From positions 744,001 through 808,000 of the forward strand of contig NZ_VKKZ01000019.1 of assembly GCF_008271745.1 (NCBI RefSeq): DNA of 64,000 nucleotides, read 5' to 3'. Below are positions 17,328 to 25,020 of the stretch, one piece after another; the first letter of the stretch is position 1, and each line of letters opens with the position of its first letter. The notes beneath the pieces were generated by a model that was given only the letters and a program-made list of their open reading frames with translations, ran no database searches and had not been told where the DNA came from. This DNA comes from Rufibacter glacialis (GTDB lineage Bacteria > Bacteroidota > Bacteroidia > Cytophagales > Hymenobacteraceae). Both the position numbers and the translations under genes were made by a program.

Positions 17328-19907
17328 ATGGGAATAGTTGATGTTGTGAAAAAAGCTCTTTCTAAGAAAGCAGCTGCGCCATTGAGCCCTTTTGAGGAGT
17401 TGATTGATGCTGCTGAACAAGAAGCTAATAGTAAATACAGTTCTTTCTGGGGTATAAAGGCTAAGGAACTGAATGTCTTCACTGAGAGAATCATCAACTT
17501 ACCTGCTGATGAAAAAGTGGCTTTTATTTTAGAATGTATCACGGTCACTCATCAGTGGTATAAAGGAAAGAGTAGTTTTAGCACCTCTGATAAAGACTAT
17601 TTGAAGATAGAGATTAGAGGCCTGTTTCTTCATCAACTGTTAAGGACAAAACTGGCTCTTTCTGAGCAAGACATAGAAGTCATCTCTCAGCAATTCATAG
17701 ATTATCGCAAAAGCCATTGGGGAACCATCCACGACTGGCCTCTTGCTAATTTCCTCACCCAAGTAGAGCGAAACTTTAAAGGCGCTACTCTTACAAGTAC
17801 AAGTAAGACCACTCTTTTAAATTTAAGAGATGTACTGGCTGGAATTGAGAATGGATATTATGAAAAAGAAAGAGCGAAGCTAATTGAGAGAATCGATAAG
17901 TTGCTACATACAGGTGAAGGAGAGGCATCTATCAAACCAACCTATTTTCTAGGCTATGATGATTTCTCCAACTATGCCAATCCTATCATTCGGCAACGAC
18001 CAGAACAGGAACTAACTGGATGGTACAAGGTGATGGCCCATGCCCAGAAAGCATCGGGCGGAAAGCCCACGCAGAAATATCTAAAGGAGAGTCAAGTGCT
18101 TGTTACTGGTCTTGGTGCCGAGGTCTTTTCTGAGGTAGTACTTGACTGGTTCAGATATATTATTCACCTCAAGGAAAAAGAAACAGTCTATACGCAGACA
18201 CACGGTGGCCATACCTATACATACAGCAACTATGAGTTTATTTCAGCCTCTAACCTAGACGCCATCAAAGGACTCGTGTGGATGGGTGCTCCCTTAGCTA
18301 CTCCAACTACCTTATCTACGCTGGCGGCTTTGGCGGACAGAGCCTTTAAAAAGATACCGGGCAAGGGGCCCGCTGCGGCCGCAATTGGAAATGCCTGTTT
18401 ATTTACTCTTTACAAGTCCGAGGGACTAGAGGGAATCAGCCACTTGTCAAGACTTAAATTGCGCATTCGGCAATCAAGTACGCAAGCCTTGATTGAGAAG
18501 TACCTGCAGGAAGCAGCTAAAGAACAAGGCATCTCAGTTCATGAGATTGAAGATCTGGCAGTAGATCAATATGGGGTAGAAGATGGCAAGCGCGTCTATG
18601 AACTGGAAGGCTTCAAAGCCGAATTAGAAATAGTGGCGATAGGAAAAACCGAATTAAAGTGGTTTAAACCGGACGGAAATCCGCAGAAATCGGTGCCCAG
18701 CATAGTGAAAGAGAAGCAGCCCGCCGCGCTCAAGCAGGTGAAGGAAACAGCCAAGCAGATAGAAGTTTCCCTGAGTGCCCAACGAGACCGGTTAGACCGC
18801 ATGTTCAAAGCCGACCGGCTATTATCCTGGGCTTATTTTGAAAAATACTATGCAAACCATGGCCTGCTTTCTTATTTGACCAAGCGCCTGATTTGGGTGT
18901 TCAAAAAAGAAGGCGTATCCAAAAACGTCATCTTCTTCGAAGGAAAATGGGTAGGGCATGACTTAGCAGAGCTGGAGCCAGCGCCCGAGATAACCGTACA
19001 ACTTTGGCATCCTGCCACGGCCACTATGTCTGAGATTGAAGCTTGGCGCAGGTTTTTGGTAGAGCATCAGGTTCTGCAGCCGTTCAAGCAGGCCTACCGC
19101 GAGGTGTACCTGCTCACCGATGCCGAGATAAACACCCGAGTGTACAGCAACCGCATGGCCGCGCATCTTCTCAAGCAGCATCAGTTCAACTCCCTGGCTA
19201 AATTAAGAGGTTGGAAATATGCCTTGCTGGGCGCCTTTGATGATGGGCGCTACAATGAAGCAGCTTCGTGCCTGATTCCGGACTTTCATTTGAAAGCTGA
19301 GTACTGGGTGAATGAAGTAGATGCCGAGGGAGAAATGAACGACACCGGCATCTGGAATTACATTGCCACCGATCAACTACGGTTTGTAGATACCCAATCG
19401 AACAATGTTGTGGAGTTGATCAACATCCCCAGAGTAATCTTATCTGAAGTCCTGCGAGACGTAGACTTGTTTGTAGGCGTGGCTACTGTGGGCAATGACC
19501 CCAATTGGCGTGATAGCGGCGGCGTACCGGCCTACCGTGATTATTGGCAGGCGTACTCCTTCGGAGAGCTTTCTGAGCTAGCCAAAACCCGGAAAGAGAT
19601 TTTGACGCAGTTGCTTCCTCGTCTGAAATTGGCAAATGTAGCCGAGATCAAGGACAAGTTCCTGGTGGTACGCGGCAAACTACGAACCTACAAAATACAC
19701 TTGGGTAGCACCAATATTCTAATGGAGCCGAACGACCAATACCTCTGTATTGTGCCAGACCGCAGCAAGAAAGATATCACGCAGAATGTCTTCCTTCCTT
19801 TTGAAGGTGACACAGGTTTTTCAGTGATTCTGAGCAAAGCCATGCTCTTAGCCGAGGATGACAAAATCACGGATTCTACTATCACCTCCCAAATAAAGCG
19901 ATTCTAG
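17328..19907 (+). CDS. DUF4132 domain-containing protein
   Basis: An 859-aa protein with a C-terminal DUF4132 region (about residues 560-800), the domain shared with E. coli YehI and the MolR-type proteins. Visible landmarks are LLKQHQFNSLAKLRGW, a tract running through QLRFVD to the IPRVILSEVLRDVDLFVGVA segment, and NDPNWRDSGG near 725. The N-terminal half is helical and repeat-like, without a clear domain call. It lacks a signal peptide or membrane segment. Function is unknown; family members occur with MoxR-ATPase/VWA and WGR-type gene sets, none of which is here. Its first half is visibly A/T-richer than its second half, with the change around 18,580-18,660. It lies 3 nt after the 131-aa gene. 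Confidence 0.85.
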   Translation: MGIVDVVKKALSKKAAAPLSPFEELIDAAEQEANSKYSSFWGIKAKELNVFTERIINLPADEKVAFILECITVTHQWYKGKSSFSTSDKDYLKIEIRGLFLHQLLRTKLALSEQDIEVISQQFIDYRKSHWGTIHDWPLANFLTQVERNFKGATLTSTSKTTLLNLRDVLAGIENGYYEKERAKLIERIDKLLHTGEGEASIKPTYFLGYDDFSNYANPIIRQRPEQELTGWYKVMAHAQKASGGKPTQKYLKESQVLVTGLGAEVFSEVVLDWFRYIIHLKEKETVYTQTHGGHTYTYSNYEFISASNLDAIKGLVWMGAPLATPTTLSTLAALADRAFKKIPGKGPAAAAIGNACLFTLYKSEGLEGISHLSRLKLRIRQSSTQALIEKYLQEAAKEQGISVHEIEDLAVDQYGVEDGKRVYELEGFKAELEIVAIGKTELKWFKPDGNPQKSVPSIVKEKQPAALKQVKETAKQIEVSLSAQRDRLDRMFKADRLLSWAYFEKYYANHGLLSYLTKRLIWVFKKEGVSKNVIFFEGKWVGHDLAELEPAPEITVQLWHPATATMSEIEAWRRFLVEHQVLQPFKQAYREVYLLTDAEINTRVYSNRMAAHLLKQHQFNSLAKLRGWKYALLGAFDDGRYNEAASCLIPDFHLKAEYWVNEVDAEGEMNDTGIWNYIATDQLRFVDTQSNNVVELINIPRVILSEVLRDVDLFVGVATVGNDPNWRDSGGVPAYRDYWQAYSFGELSELAKTRKEILTQLLPRLKLANVAEIKDKFLVVRGKLRTYKIHLGSTNILMEPNDQYLCIVPDRSKKDITQNVFLPFEGDTGFSVILSKAMLLAEDDKITDSTITSQIKRF

Positions 19908-19932
19908 CAATTGAAGCAGATTCCTCCAGCAA

Positions 19933-19984
19933 GGCTGTTCGTTTTAAGGGCATTTTGAAGAAAAGGACTCTTAAACGAACAGCC
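19933..19984. terminator. Inverted repeat after the DUF4132 gene
   Basis: GGCTGTTCGTTTTAAG (19933-19948) pairs with CTTAAACGAACAGCC (19970-19984) with one bulged T and a 21-nt loop, 25 nt after the stop. No T tract follows. It may end the 131-aa/DUF4132 transcript. Confidence 0.5.
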
Positions 19985-20073
19985 TATACCTATCACTTCC
20001 ATGGAAGTGGATATTCTAACTTAAAGGCAAAGGCTTACCTTTAGAAGAAAAACCCTTCTTTTGGTTTACACCC

Positions 20074-20937
20074 ATGAAGTGGATCACCCGCGAGCGCCCC
20101 AAGATTGACCGGCTGGCCTGCCCGTGGCTGATAAGGCGGTTCATTGACGCTACCGCGGAAATCGTTTACGTGCCCGAGCGTCAGGTGCTGGACCAGGCCA
20201 AGGCACTGGACGCCATTCCGTTTGACATTCCGGGAGTAGAGTACTCGCATTACCAAGACCACTGCACCTTTGATTATTTCCTGAAGAAGTTTGACCTGCA
20301 GGACCCTGCCCTGCAGACCATGGCCCTGATCGTGCGCGGCGCCGACACCGATGACCATTCCCTGGCGGCCCAGTCGGCGGGGCTGTGGGCGATCTCGCAC
20401 GGCATGGCCTTCAACATCTCAGATGACCAGGAGCTTTTGAGCCAGGCCATGGTGCTCTATGATGGGCTATACAGTTGGGCGAAGCACCTGCAGCACCAGA
20501 AACACACCACACACCCTTCTGAGCAGCTTTTCCTGGAGATCTATAACAATTACCTGCAGCAGAAGAAAGAGGCGCCCCAGAAGGTGCCGGTTTGGGCCCA
20601 GCACCTCAAGGAGATCATCCAGGACCAGATAGACACCAACCTGAGTCTGAACCTGAAGGAAATAGCGGAGGCGCTGGACGTGCATCCCACCTACGTGTCG
20701 CGGGCGTTTTCCAAGTACTTTGATAATTTGTCGTTTGGGGAGTACATCAGAAAGCTGCGGATAGAGAAGGCGCTGAACCTGCTGCATACCTCGGGCTACA
20801 CCCTGGCCGAGGTAGCGTACCTCACCGGTTTCTCTGACCAAAGCCATTTCACCCGCATTTTTCGGCAGCACCTGGGCCAAAGCCCCTCAGAATACCAGAA
20901 AAATTTGCGGAAAGGTAAACCAGGTTCCAAAGGTTAA
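20074..20937 (+). CDS. ChrB-like domain fused to AraC-type regulator
   Basis: A 287-aa probable transcription factor for the adjacent chromate transporter gene. Residues 1-140 match the ChrB C-terminal-type domain of chromate resistance proteins (WITRERPKIDRLACPWLIRRF near the start, then HCTFDYFLKKF and IVRGADTDD). Residues about 185-280 are an AraC/XylS double helix-turn-helix, with LKEIAEALDVHPTYVSRAFSKYF as the first HTH and LAEVAYLTGFSDQSHFTRIFRQ as the second. Conventional ChrB has no AraC domain, so this is a sensor-plus-DNA-binding fusion. The Arg/Asp/Cys/Trp core (RLACPW) of the ChrB fold is intact. chrA starts 58 nt downstream on the same strand. Binding of chromate or a related oxyanion is inferred. 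Confidence 0.85.
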   Translation: MKWITRERPKIDRLACPWLIRRFIDATAEIVYVPERQVLDQAKALDAIPFDIPGVEYSHYQDHCTFDYFLKKFDLQDPALQTMALIVRGADTDDHSLAAQSAGLWAISHGMAFNISDDQELLSQAMVLYDGLYSWAKHLQHQKHTTHPSEQLFLEIYNNYLQQKKEAPQKVPVWAQHLKEIIQDQIDTNLSLNLKEIAEALDVHPTYVSRAFSKYFDNLSFGEYIRKLRIEKALNLLHTSGYTLAEVAYLTGFSDQSHFTRIFRQHLGQSPSEYQKNLRKGKPGSKG

Positions 20938-20995
20938 CTCTGTTCTAGCTTGCGTATAAGGGGATTCGTATCCTTGTGCTGAAACTTGGATCGCC

Positions 20996-22363
20996 ATGGA
21001 AACAAAGATGCTAGACACTCCTTTGCAAAAAGCCCCACTCACCGCGCCAGAGAAGCCTTCATTCAAAGAAGCGTTCCTGTTCTGGCTCAAGTTAGGCTTC
21101 ATCAGTTTTGGCGGGCCGGCCGGCCAGATCGGGATCATGCACTCCTTTATTGTGGAGCAGAAGCGGTGGGTCTCAGATTCAAGGTTTCTGCACGCGCTCA
21201 ACTACTGCATGCTGCTGCCCGGGCCCGAGGCCCAACAGCTGGCCACCTACCTGGGTTGGCTCATGCACGGGGTACGCGGCGGCCTGGTGGCGGGTATTTT
21301 CTTTGTCCTGCCCTCGGTGTTCATCCTGCTGGGTTTGAGTTCGGTGTACGTGAGCTACGGCACCATTCCGTGGGTGGCGGCGCTGTTTTACGGCCTTAAA
21401 CCGGCGGTGGTGGCCATTGTGGCACTGGCGCTTTTGAAGATTGCGGGTAAATCCTTGAAAACGTGGTTCCACTACGTGCTGGCGCTGCTCAGCTTCGTGG
21501 CCATCTTTTTCCTTAAGATCCCTTTCCCGCTGATTATTCTGGCGGCCATTGTTTTAGCGGTGATTTTACGGAAAGTAACCCCCAACCTGTTCCAGGAAAA
21601 AGAGGCGACCCAACAGCAGGCCGAGGACGAGGAAAGCTATTACTTGCACGCCGGCAGTGAAGTTGTGGGCGCCGGTTTCACGTGGTCTAAAAGTCTGGTT
21701 CGGCTGGGTATTACGCTGCTGCTAGGGACGGTGCCTCTGGGGCTGTTCTACCTGCTCACCCGGGAATACCCGTTCTGGAGCCATCTGGTGGCCTTTTTCA
21801 CCAAGGCGGCATTGGTCACCTTTGGTGGGGCTTATGCGGTGCTGCCGTACGTAGCCCAGGTGGCGGTGGAGAAATTTGAGTGGCTGTCGCGTTTCCAGAT
21901 GATAGATGGTTTGGCACTGGGAGAGACCACGCCTGGTCCGTTGATCATGGTGCTGGCGTTTGTGGGCTTCATGGCGGGGTTCAATCAGTACGGCGGTTCT
22001 TTAGCCATGGGCGCGCTAGGGTTGTTCACCACCACGTTCTACACGTTTCTGCCCTGCTTTTTCTTTATTCTGGCCGGAGCACCGCTCATTGAGCGCACCC
22101 GCGGCAACGCGGCCGTGAAATCCGTTTTGGGCGTGGTCACGGCGGCGGTGGTAGGGGTGGTGCTGAACCTGACAGTGTACTTCGGGGTGGCGGTGCTCTT
22201 TCCCGAGGGTGTGTCTCTGGGCCGCATGGATTACTTCGCGCTGGCCTGGATGGTAATTTCTTTTCTGGCCATGTACCGTTTCAAAGTGGGCATGATGCTC
22301 TGGATTGGCATCAGTGCCTTGGCCGGGTTGGCCCATTACCTGGTGTTTTCAGCGGCTTCTTAG
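20996..22363 (+). CDS. chrA: Chromate efflux transporter ChrA
   Basis: A 455-aa inner-membrane CHR-family transporter expected to expel chromate. Both halves of the long-chain form are present. The N-terminal CHR domain has FGGPAGQIG near residue 38 and LLPGPEAQQLATYLGW near 72. The C-terminal domain has TFGGAYAVLPYVAQ near 282 and LGETTPGPLIMVLAFVGF near 308. A hydrophilic acidic stretch (about 200-220, EEKESYY-like) links them. About ten to twelve hydrophobic segments are visible. The start ATG at 20996 leaves a short cytosolic leader. It lies directly downstream of the ChrB-AraC regulator, forming a two-gene module. Confidence 0.92.
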   Translation: METKMLDTPLQKAPLTAPEKPSFKEAFLFWLKLGFISFGGPAGQIGIMHSFIVEQKRWVSDSRFLHALNYCMLLPGPEAQQLATYLGWLMHGVRGGLVAGIFFVLPSVFILLGLSSVYVSYGTIPWVAALFYGLKPAVVAIVALALLKIAGKSLKTWFHYVLALLSFVAIFFLKIPFPLIILAAIVLAVILRKVTPNLFQEKEATQQQAEDEESYYLHAGSEVVGAGFTWSKSLVRLGITLLLGTVPLGLFYLLTREYPFWSHLVAFFTKAALVTFGGAYAVLPYVAQVAVEKFEWLSRFQMIDGLALGETTPGPLIMVLAFVGFMAGFNQYGGSLAMGALGLFTTTFYTFLPCFFFILAGAPLIERTRGNAAVKSVLGVVTAAVVGVVLNLTVYFGVAVLFPEGVSLGRMDYFALAWMVISFLAMYRFKVGMMLWIGISALAGLAHYLVFSAAS

Positions 22364-22668
22364 GGAAACAATTCAAAAGCGGAGGTTTGCTGAGATAGCT
22401 GCCTCTCTGGAGCCTCAGGGGCAGGATACTTTTACCATTTGCTACTGCTGTTGCCGCAAGCTCACAGGTTTGCCCTTTCTGTTATAGCCGTTTGAACCGA
22501 GGGCTAGTCTGGGTTTTTGCGCTACTTTTAAGAAACCATCTCCTCAACGGCTTTTTCTCCATCTAATCAATTGGTCTCAGGCAGCTTTCAGGAGCCTCTG
22601 GAAGGCATCCTTCAGATTCTTTTCATAATTACCTTGGAGATAATATACCAATTGGTTTATTTAGCTTC
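22364..22668. other. Intergenic region upstream of the TetR gene
   Basis: About 305 nt with no credible gene. It contains CAATTGG twice (near 22568 and within 22647-22656); the second copy is a full palindrome close to the TetR start. Confidence 0.45.
22647..22656. promoter_or_regulatory. Palindrome ACCAATTGGT, candidate TetR operator
   Basis: A perfect 10-bp palindrome 12 nt before the TetR start, within the A/T-rich stretch where an autoregulatory operator would sit. A half-matching CAATTGGT lies about 80 nt upstream. No experimental consensus for this regulator is known to me. Confidence 0.35.
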
Positions 22669-23280
22669 ATGAAACAGCCTCAGGTCTCCAAATCAGAGCG
22701 TACGCGCCAGCACATCATTGAACAATCGGCGGTGCTTTTCAATTTAAAAGGGTTTGCCGGTACTTCTTATCAGGATTTGATAGATGCTACCGGGGTCACC
22801 AAAGGCTGCCTCTACGGGCATTTCGCGAGCAAAGAGGAATTGGCCGTCGCGGCTTTTGAGTTCGCGGCAAAGACCTTGATGGATCGGGTGGGCAGTGCCA
22901 TGGCACCGTATGAGAATGCGGGCGAGCGGTTGCGGGCCCTGCTAAACTTTTACCGCACCTACCTGTCCAACCCCATCATTGCTGGGGGCTGTCCCTTGCT
23001 GAACACCGCCGTGGAAGCCGATGACAACCAGCCTGCCCTGCACGAACGGGTGGTACGGGTCATGAACCGGCTGCACAAAGGCGTGCGCAACCTGATTGAG
23101 CTAGGCAAAGAGCAGGGCCAATTCCAACCTTCCGCCGATACGCATGCCATTGCCACCTTCTTCATCTCCACGGTAGAGGGCGGCATTCTGCTGGCCAAAG
23201 CCTATGGCGACGAAAAGCCCCTGCAAACGGTGCTTGACCAACTGGAACGCTGGCTGCAACTAGAACTAGGCCCTTTCTAA
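22669..23280 (+). CDS. TetR/AcrR family transcriptional regulator
   Basis: A 203-aa one-component regulator. The N-terminal HTH spans about residues 10-57 (RTRQHIIEQSAVLF, then YQDLIDATGVTKGCLYGHF, then KEEL). The C-terminal ligand domain carries GGCPLLNTAVEADD, a hallmark of the LmrA/YxaF-like TetR subgroup that often represses efflux or detoxification genes in response to small hydrophobic molecules. A palindrome 12 nt upstream may be its own operator. A thioesterase gene starts 40 nt downstream on the same strand and is the most likely co-regulated target. The ligand is unknown. Confidence 0.9.
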   Translation: MKQPQVSKSERTRQHIIEQSAVLFNLKGFAGTSYQDLIDATGVTKGCLYGHFASKEELAVAAFEFAAKTLMDRVGSAMAPYENAGERLRALLNFYRTYLSNPIIAGGCPLLNTAVEADDNQPALHERVVRVMNRLHKGVRNLIELGKEQGQFQPSADTHAIATFFISTVEGGILLAKAYGDEKPLQTVLDQLERWLQLELGPF

Positions 23281-23320
23281 CTTTTGAATTATTTCCTTAT
23301 CCTAGATACCCTTTAAAATT

Positions 23321-23842
23321 ATGATACCAACCACTACTTCTCCCAGACCTGCCGTGCTGGAAAGCCAGACCCGCATCCGGTTTGACCATTGTGATCCTTT
23401 TGGGCACCTCAACAACAGCGCCTTCCTGAACTATTTCCAGAACGAGCGCGAAGACCAGGTGGAGGCAGCCTACGGCCTGGACATCCACGCTTTCTTCCGG
23501 AAGACCGGCCGCGCCTGGGTGGTGGGCCAGAACCAGATTGTGTACCTGAAACCGGCCCTGGTGCGGGAATTTGTGACCATCCAAACCAGCATCCGGCAGG
23601 TCACCGATTCCAGTATGCTGGTGGAGCACATCATGCTGGACGAGAAAAAGGAAAAGCTGAAAGCCATTCTCTGGACTAAGTTCGTGTACATTGACGTGCG
23701 CAAAAGCGAACGCGCCAGCCATGAGCCGGAACTGATGGCCTTGTTTGACGATGTGGTGGTAAAAGAAGAAACGCCCGCTTTGTTTGAAGACCGGGTGGCC
23801 CAGCTGCGCGGACAGATGAAGGCGGTCACGCAAAAGGCTTAA
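23321..23842 (+). CDS. Acyl-CoA thioesterase, 4HBT hotdog family
   Basis: A 173-aa hotdog-fold protein of the 4-hydroxybenzoyl-CoA thioesterase type. The active-site segment RFDHCDPFGHLNNSAFLNYF (about residues 19-38) has the Asp and GHLNN pattern of the family. The central helix EREDQVEA follows, and the later strand segment KFVYIDV ends the core sheet. It is cytosolic, probably hydrolysing an acyl- or aryl-CoA. It follows the TetR gene closely, so it may be regulated with it. The substrate cannot be told from sequence. Confidence 0.85.
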   Translation: MIPTTTSPRPAVLESQTRIRFDHCDPFGHLNNSAFLNYFQNEREDQVEAAYGLDIHAFFRKTGRAWVVGQNQIVYLKPALVREFVTIQTSIRQVTDSSMLVEHIMLDEKKEKLKAILWTKFVYIDVRKSERASHEPELMALFDDVVVKEETPALFEDRVAQLRGQMKAVTQKA

Positions 23843-23968
23843 CGAGAAACCTGCTTTCGTTCGCCCCAAACGGTACACCTGTACTTGGGCAAAGACCCGG
23901 ATTAAGACCTGTTTTCAAAAATTATACCTGAAACAGGTTACCTGAAGCCCCGGCGGAAGGAAAGTAAT

Positions 23969-24014
23969 AGAGCGTTTAGGACCCTGTTCTTGAAAAACAG
24001 GCCCTAAACGCTCT
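23969..24014. terminator. Bidirectional terminator between thioesterase and nudC
   Basis: AGAGCGTTTAGG pairs with CCTAAACGCTCT, enclosing an inner CCTGTT/AACAGG stem, between convergent genes. CTTTCTGTTT follows on the plus strand. A weaker CCTGTTTTC...GAAACAGG hairpin lies just upstream at 23908-23938. Confidence 0.75.
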
Positions 24015-24020
24015 TTCTGT

Positions 24021-24932
24021 TTAAGAGGCTCCGTTAAGCCAGTCCTGAATTAAGCGGTAAGAAATAGAGAGGGCCGGCGGTAGCTTAATGTCACCGGAAG
24101 CGATCAGTTCCTTCAGTTGGGGCCGGGTAAACCAGCGGGCATCCTCTATTTCCTCGGGGTCTATCTTCAAATGGGTGCTTTCTGCCTCTGCGGTGAACCC
24201 CACCATAATAGACGCCGGAAAAGGCCAGGGCTGCGAAGAGTGGTATTCCACTTGTTTTACCCGGAGGCCTACCTCTTCCTGTACCTCGCGGGCCACGGCG
24301 GTTTCCAGGGTTTCACCGGGTTCTAAGAACCCCGCCACCGAGGCATACTGGCCAGTTGGCCAGGAGGCTTGGCGGGCCAACAGCCCTAAATCGCCGCAGG
24401 TAACCATGGTGATGACGGCGGTATCTGTCCGCGGGAAATGAGAGGTGTGGCAGGTGGGGTTGGGGCATTGGCGCACATGCCCGGCGTCTTTGGAGAAGGT
24501 AGGAGTCCCGCAGACGCTGCAGAACTGCTGCTGCCGGTGCCAATAGACCATGGCTTTGGCGTAGGCCAGCAAAGAACTGTCGGGCCGGGCCAGTTGCAGG
24601 GTAGCCTCCCTGAGTTCCTGAAAACTACCGTTGGCTACCGGTATTTCCTGCCCTTCCTGAAGATCAAGGGCAAAATACGCCCGATCCCCTTTCACTCCCA
24701 GCAGAATAGGCGTCAACTGCCCAAGATCCCAATTCACTTCTTTCATCGTCACCGGCACCAATTGGCGGTCTGAAGTCAGGAGGGGTTTCAGGTGTTGGAA
24801 AGGCAGCAACACCGTATCTGGGTGGGTTAATTGCGTAGCGAGCCAGGCTGGATTTTTCCGGAGGAGGTGAACCCGGTCCAGGTCAGAGGCCCCAAAGTAA
24901 TTGAGCGCCGAATAAGCGAGGTGATTGCGCAT
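24021..24932 (-). CDS. nudC: NAD(+) diphosphatase (Nudix)
   Basis: A 303-aa NudC-type pyrophosphatase that splits NAD(H) to NMN(H) and AMP and can remove NAD caps from RNA. It has the three-part layout: an N-terminal domain (about 1-130); a zinc ribbon with CSVCG (about 139) and CPNPTC (about 154); and the Nudix domain, whose box GFLEPGETLETAVAREVQEE spans about 197-216. A downstream SQPWPFPASIM matches the NudC signature SQPWPFPxS. All metal-binding glutamates are present. It is convergent with the thioesterase gene and has no evident operon partner. Confidence 0.93.
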   Translation of the reverse strand: MRNHLAYSALNYFGASDLDRVHLLRKNPAWLATQLTHPDTVLLPFQHLKPLLTSDRQLVPVTMKEVNWDLGQLTPILLGVKGDRAYFALDLQEGQEIPVANGSFQELREATLQLARPDSSLLAYAKAMVYWHRQQQFCSVCGTPTFSKDAGHVRQCPNPTCHTSHFPRTDTAVITMVTCGDLGLLARQASWPTGQYASVAGFLEPGETLETAVAREVQEEVGLRVKQVEYHSSQPWPFPASIMVGFTAEAESTHLKIDPEEIEDARWFTRPQLKELIASGDIKLPPALSISYRLIQDWLNGAS

Positions 24933-24956
24933 AGCCGTTGTAACGGGGTAAAAGCA

Positions 24957-25002
24957 AAAGCGTTTCCGGCCTGATTCTGTTGAACCTAGCCGGAAACGCT
25001 TT
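24957..25002 (-). terminator. Terminator of the RND efflux operon
   Basis: A perfect 14-bp stem (24957-24970 with 24989-25002). Read on the minus strand it is followed by a T-rich tail (TTTGCTTTTACC). It lies 19 nt beyond the TolC-family stop codon. Confidence 0.75.
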
Positions 25003-25020
25003 CTAAAGAATCATCATTTA

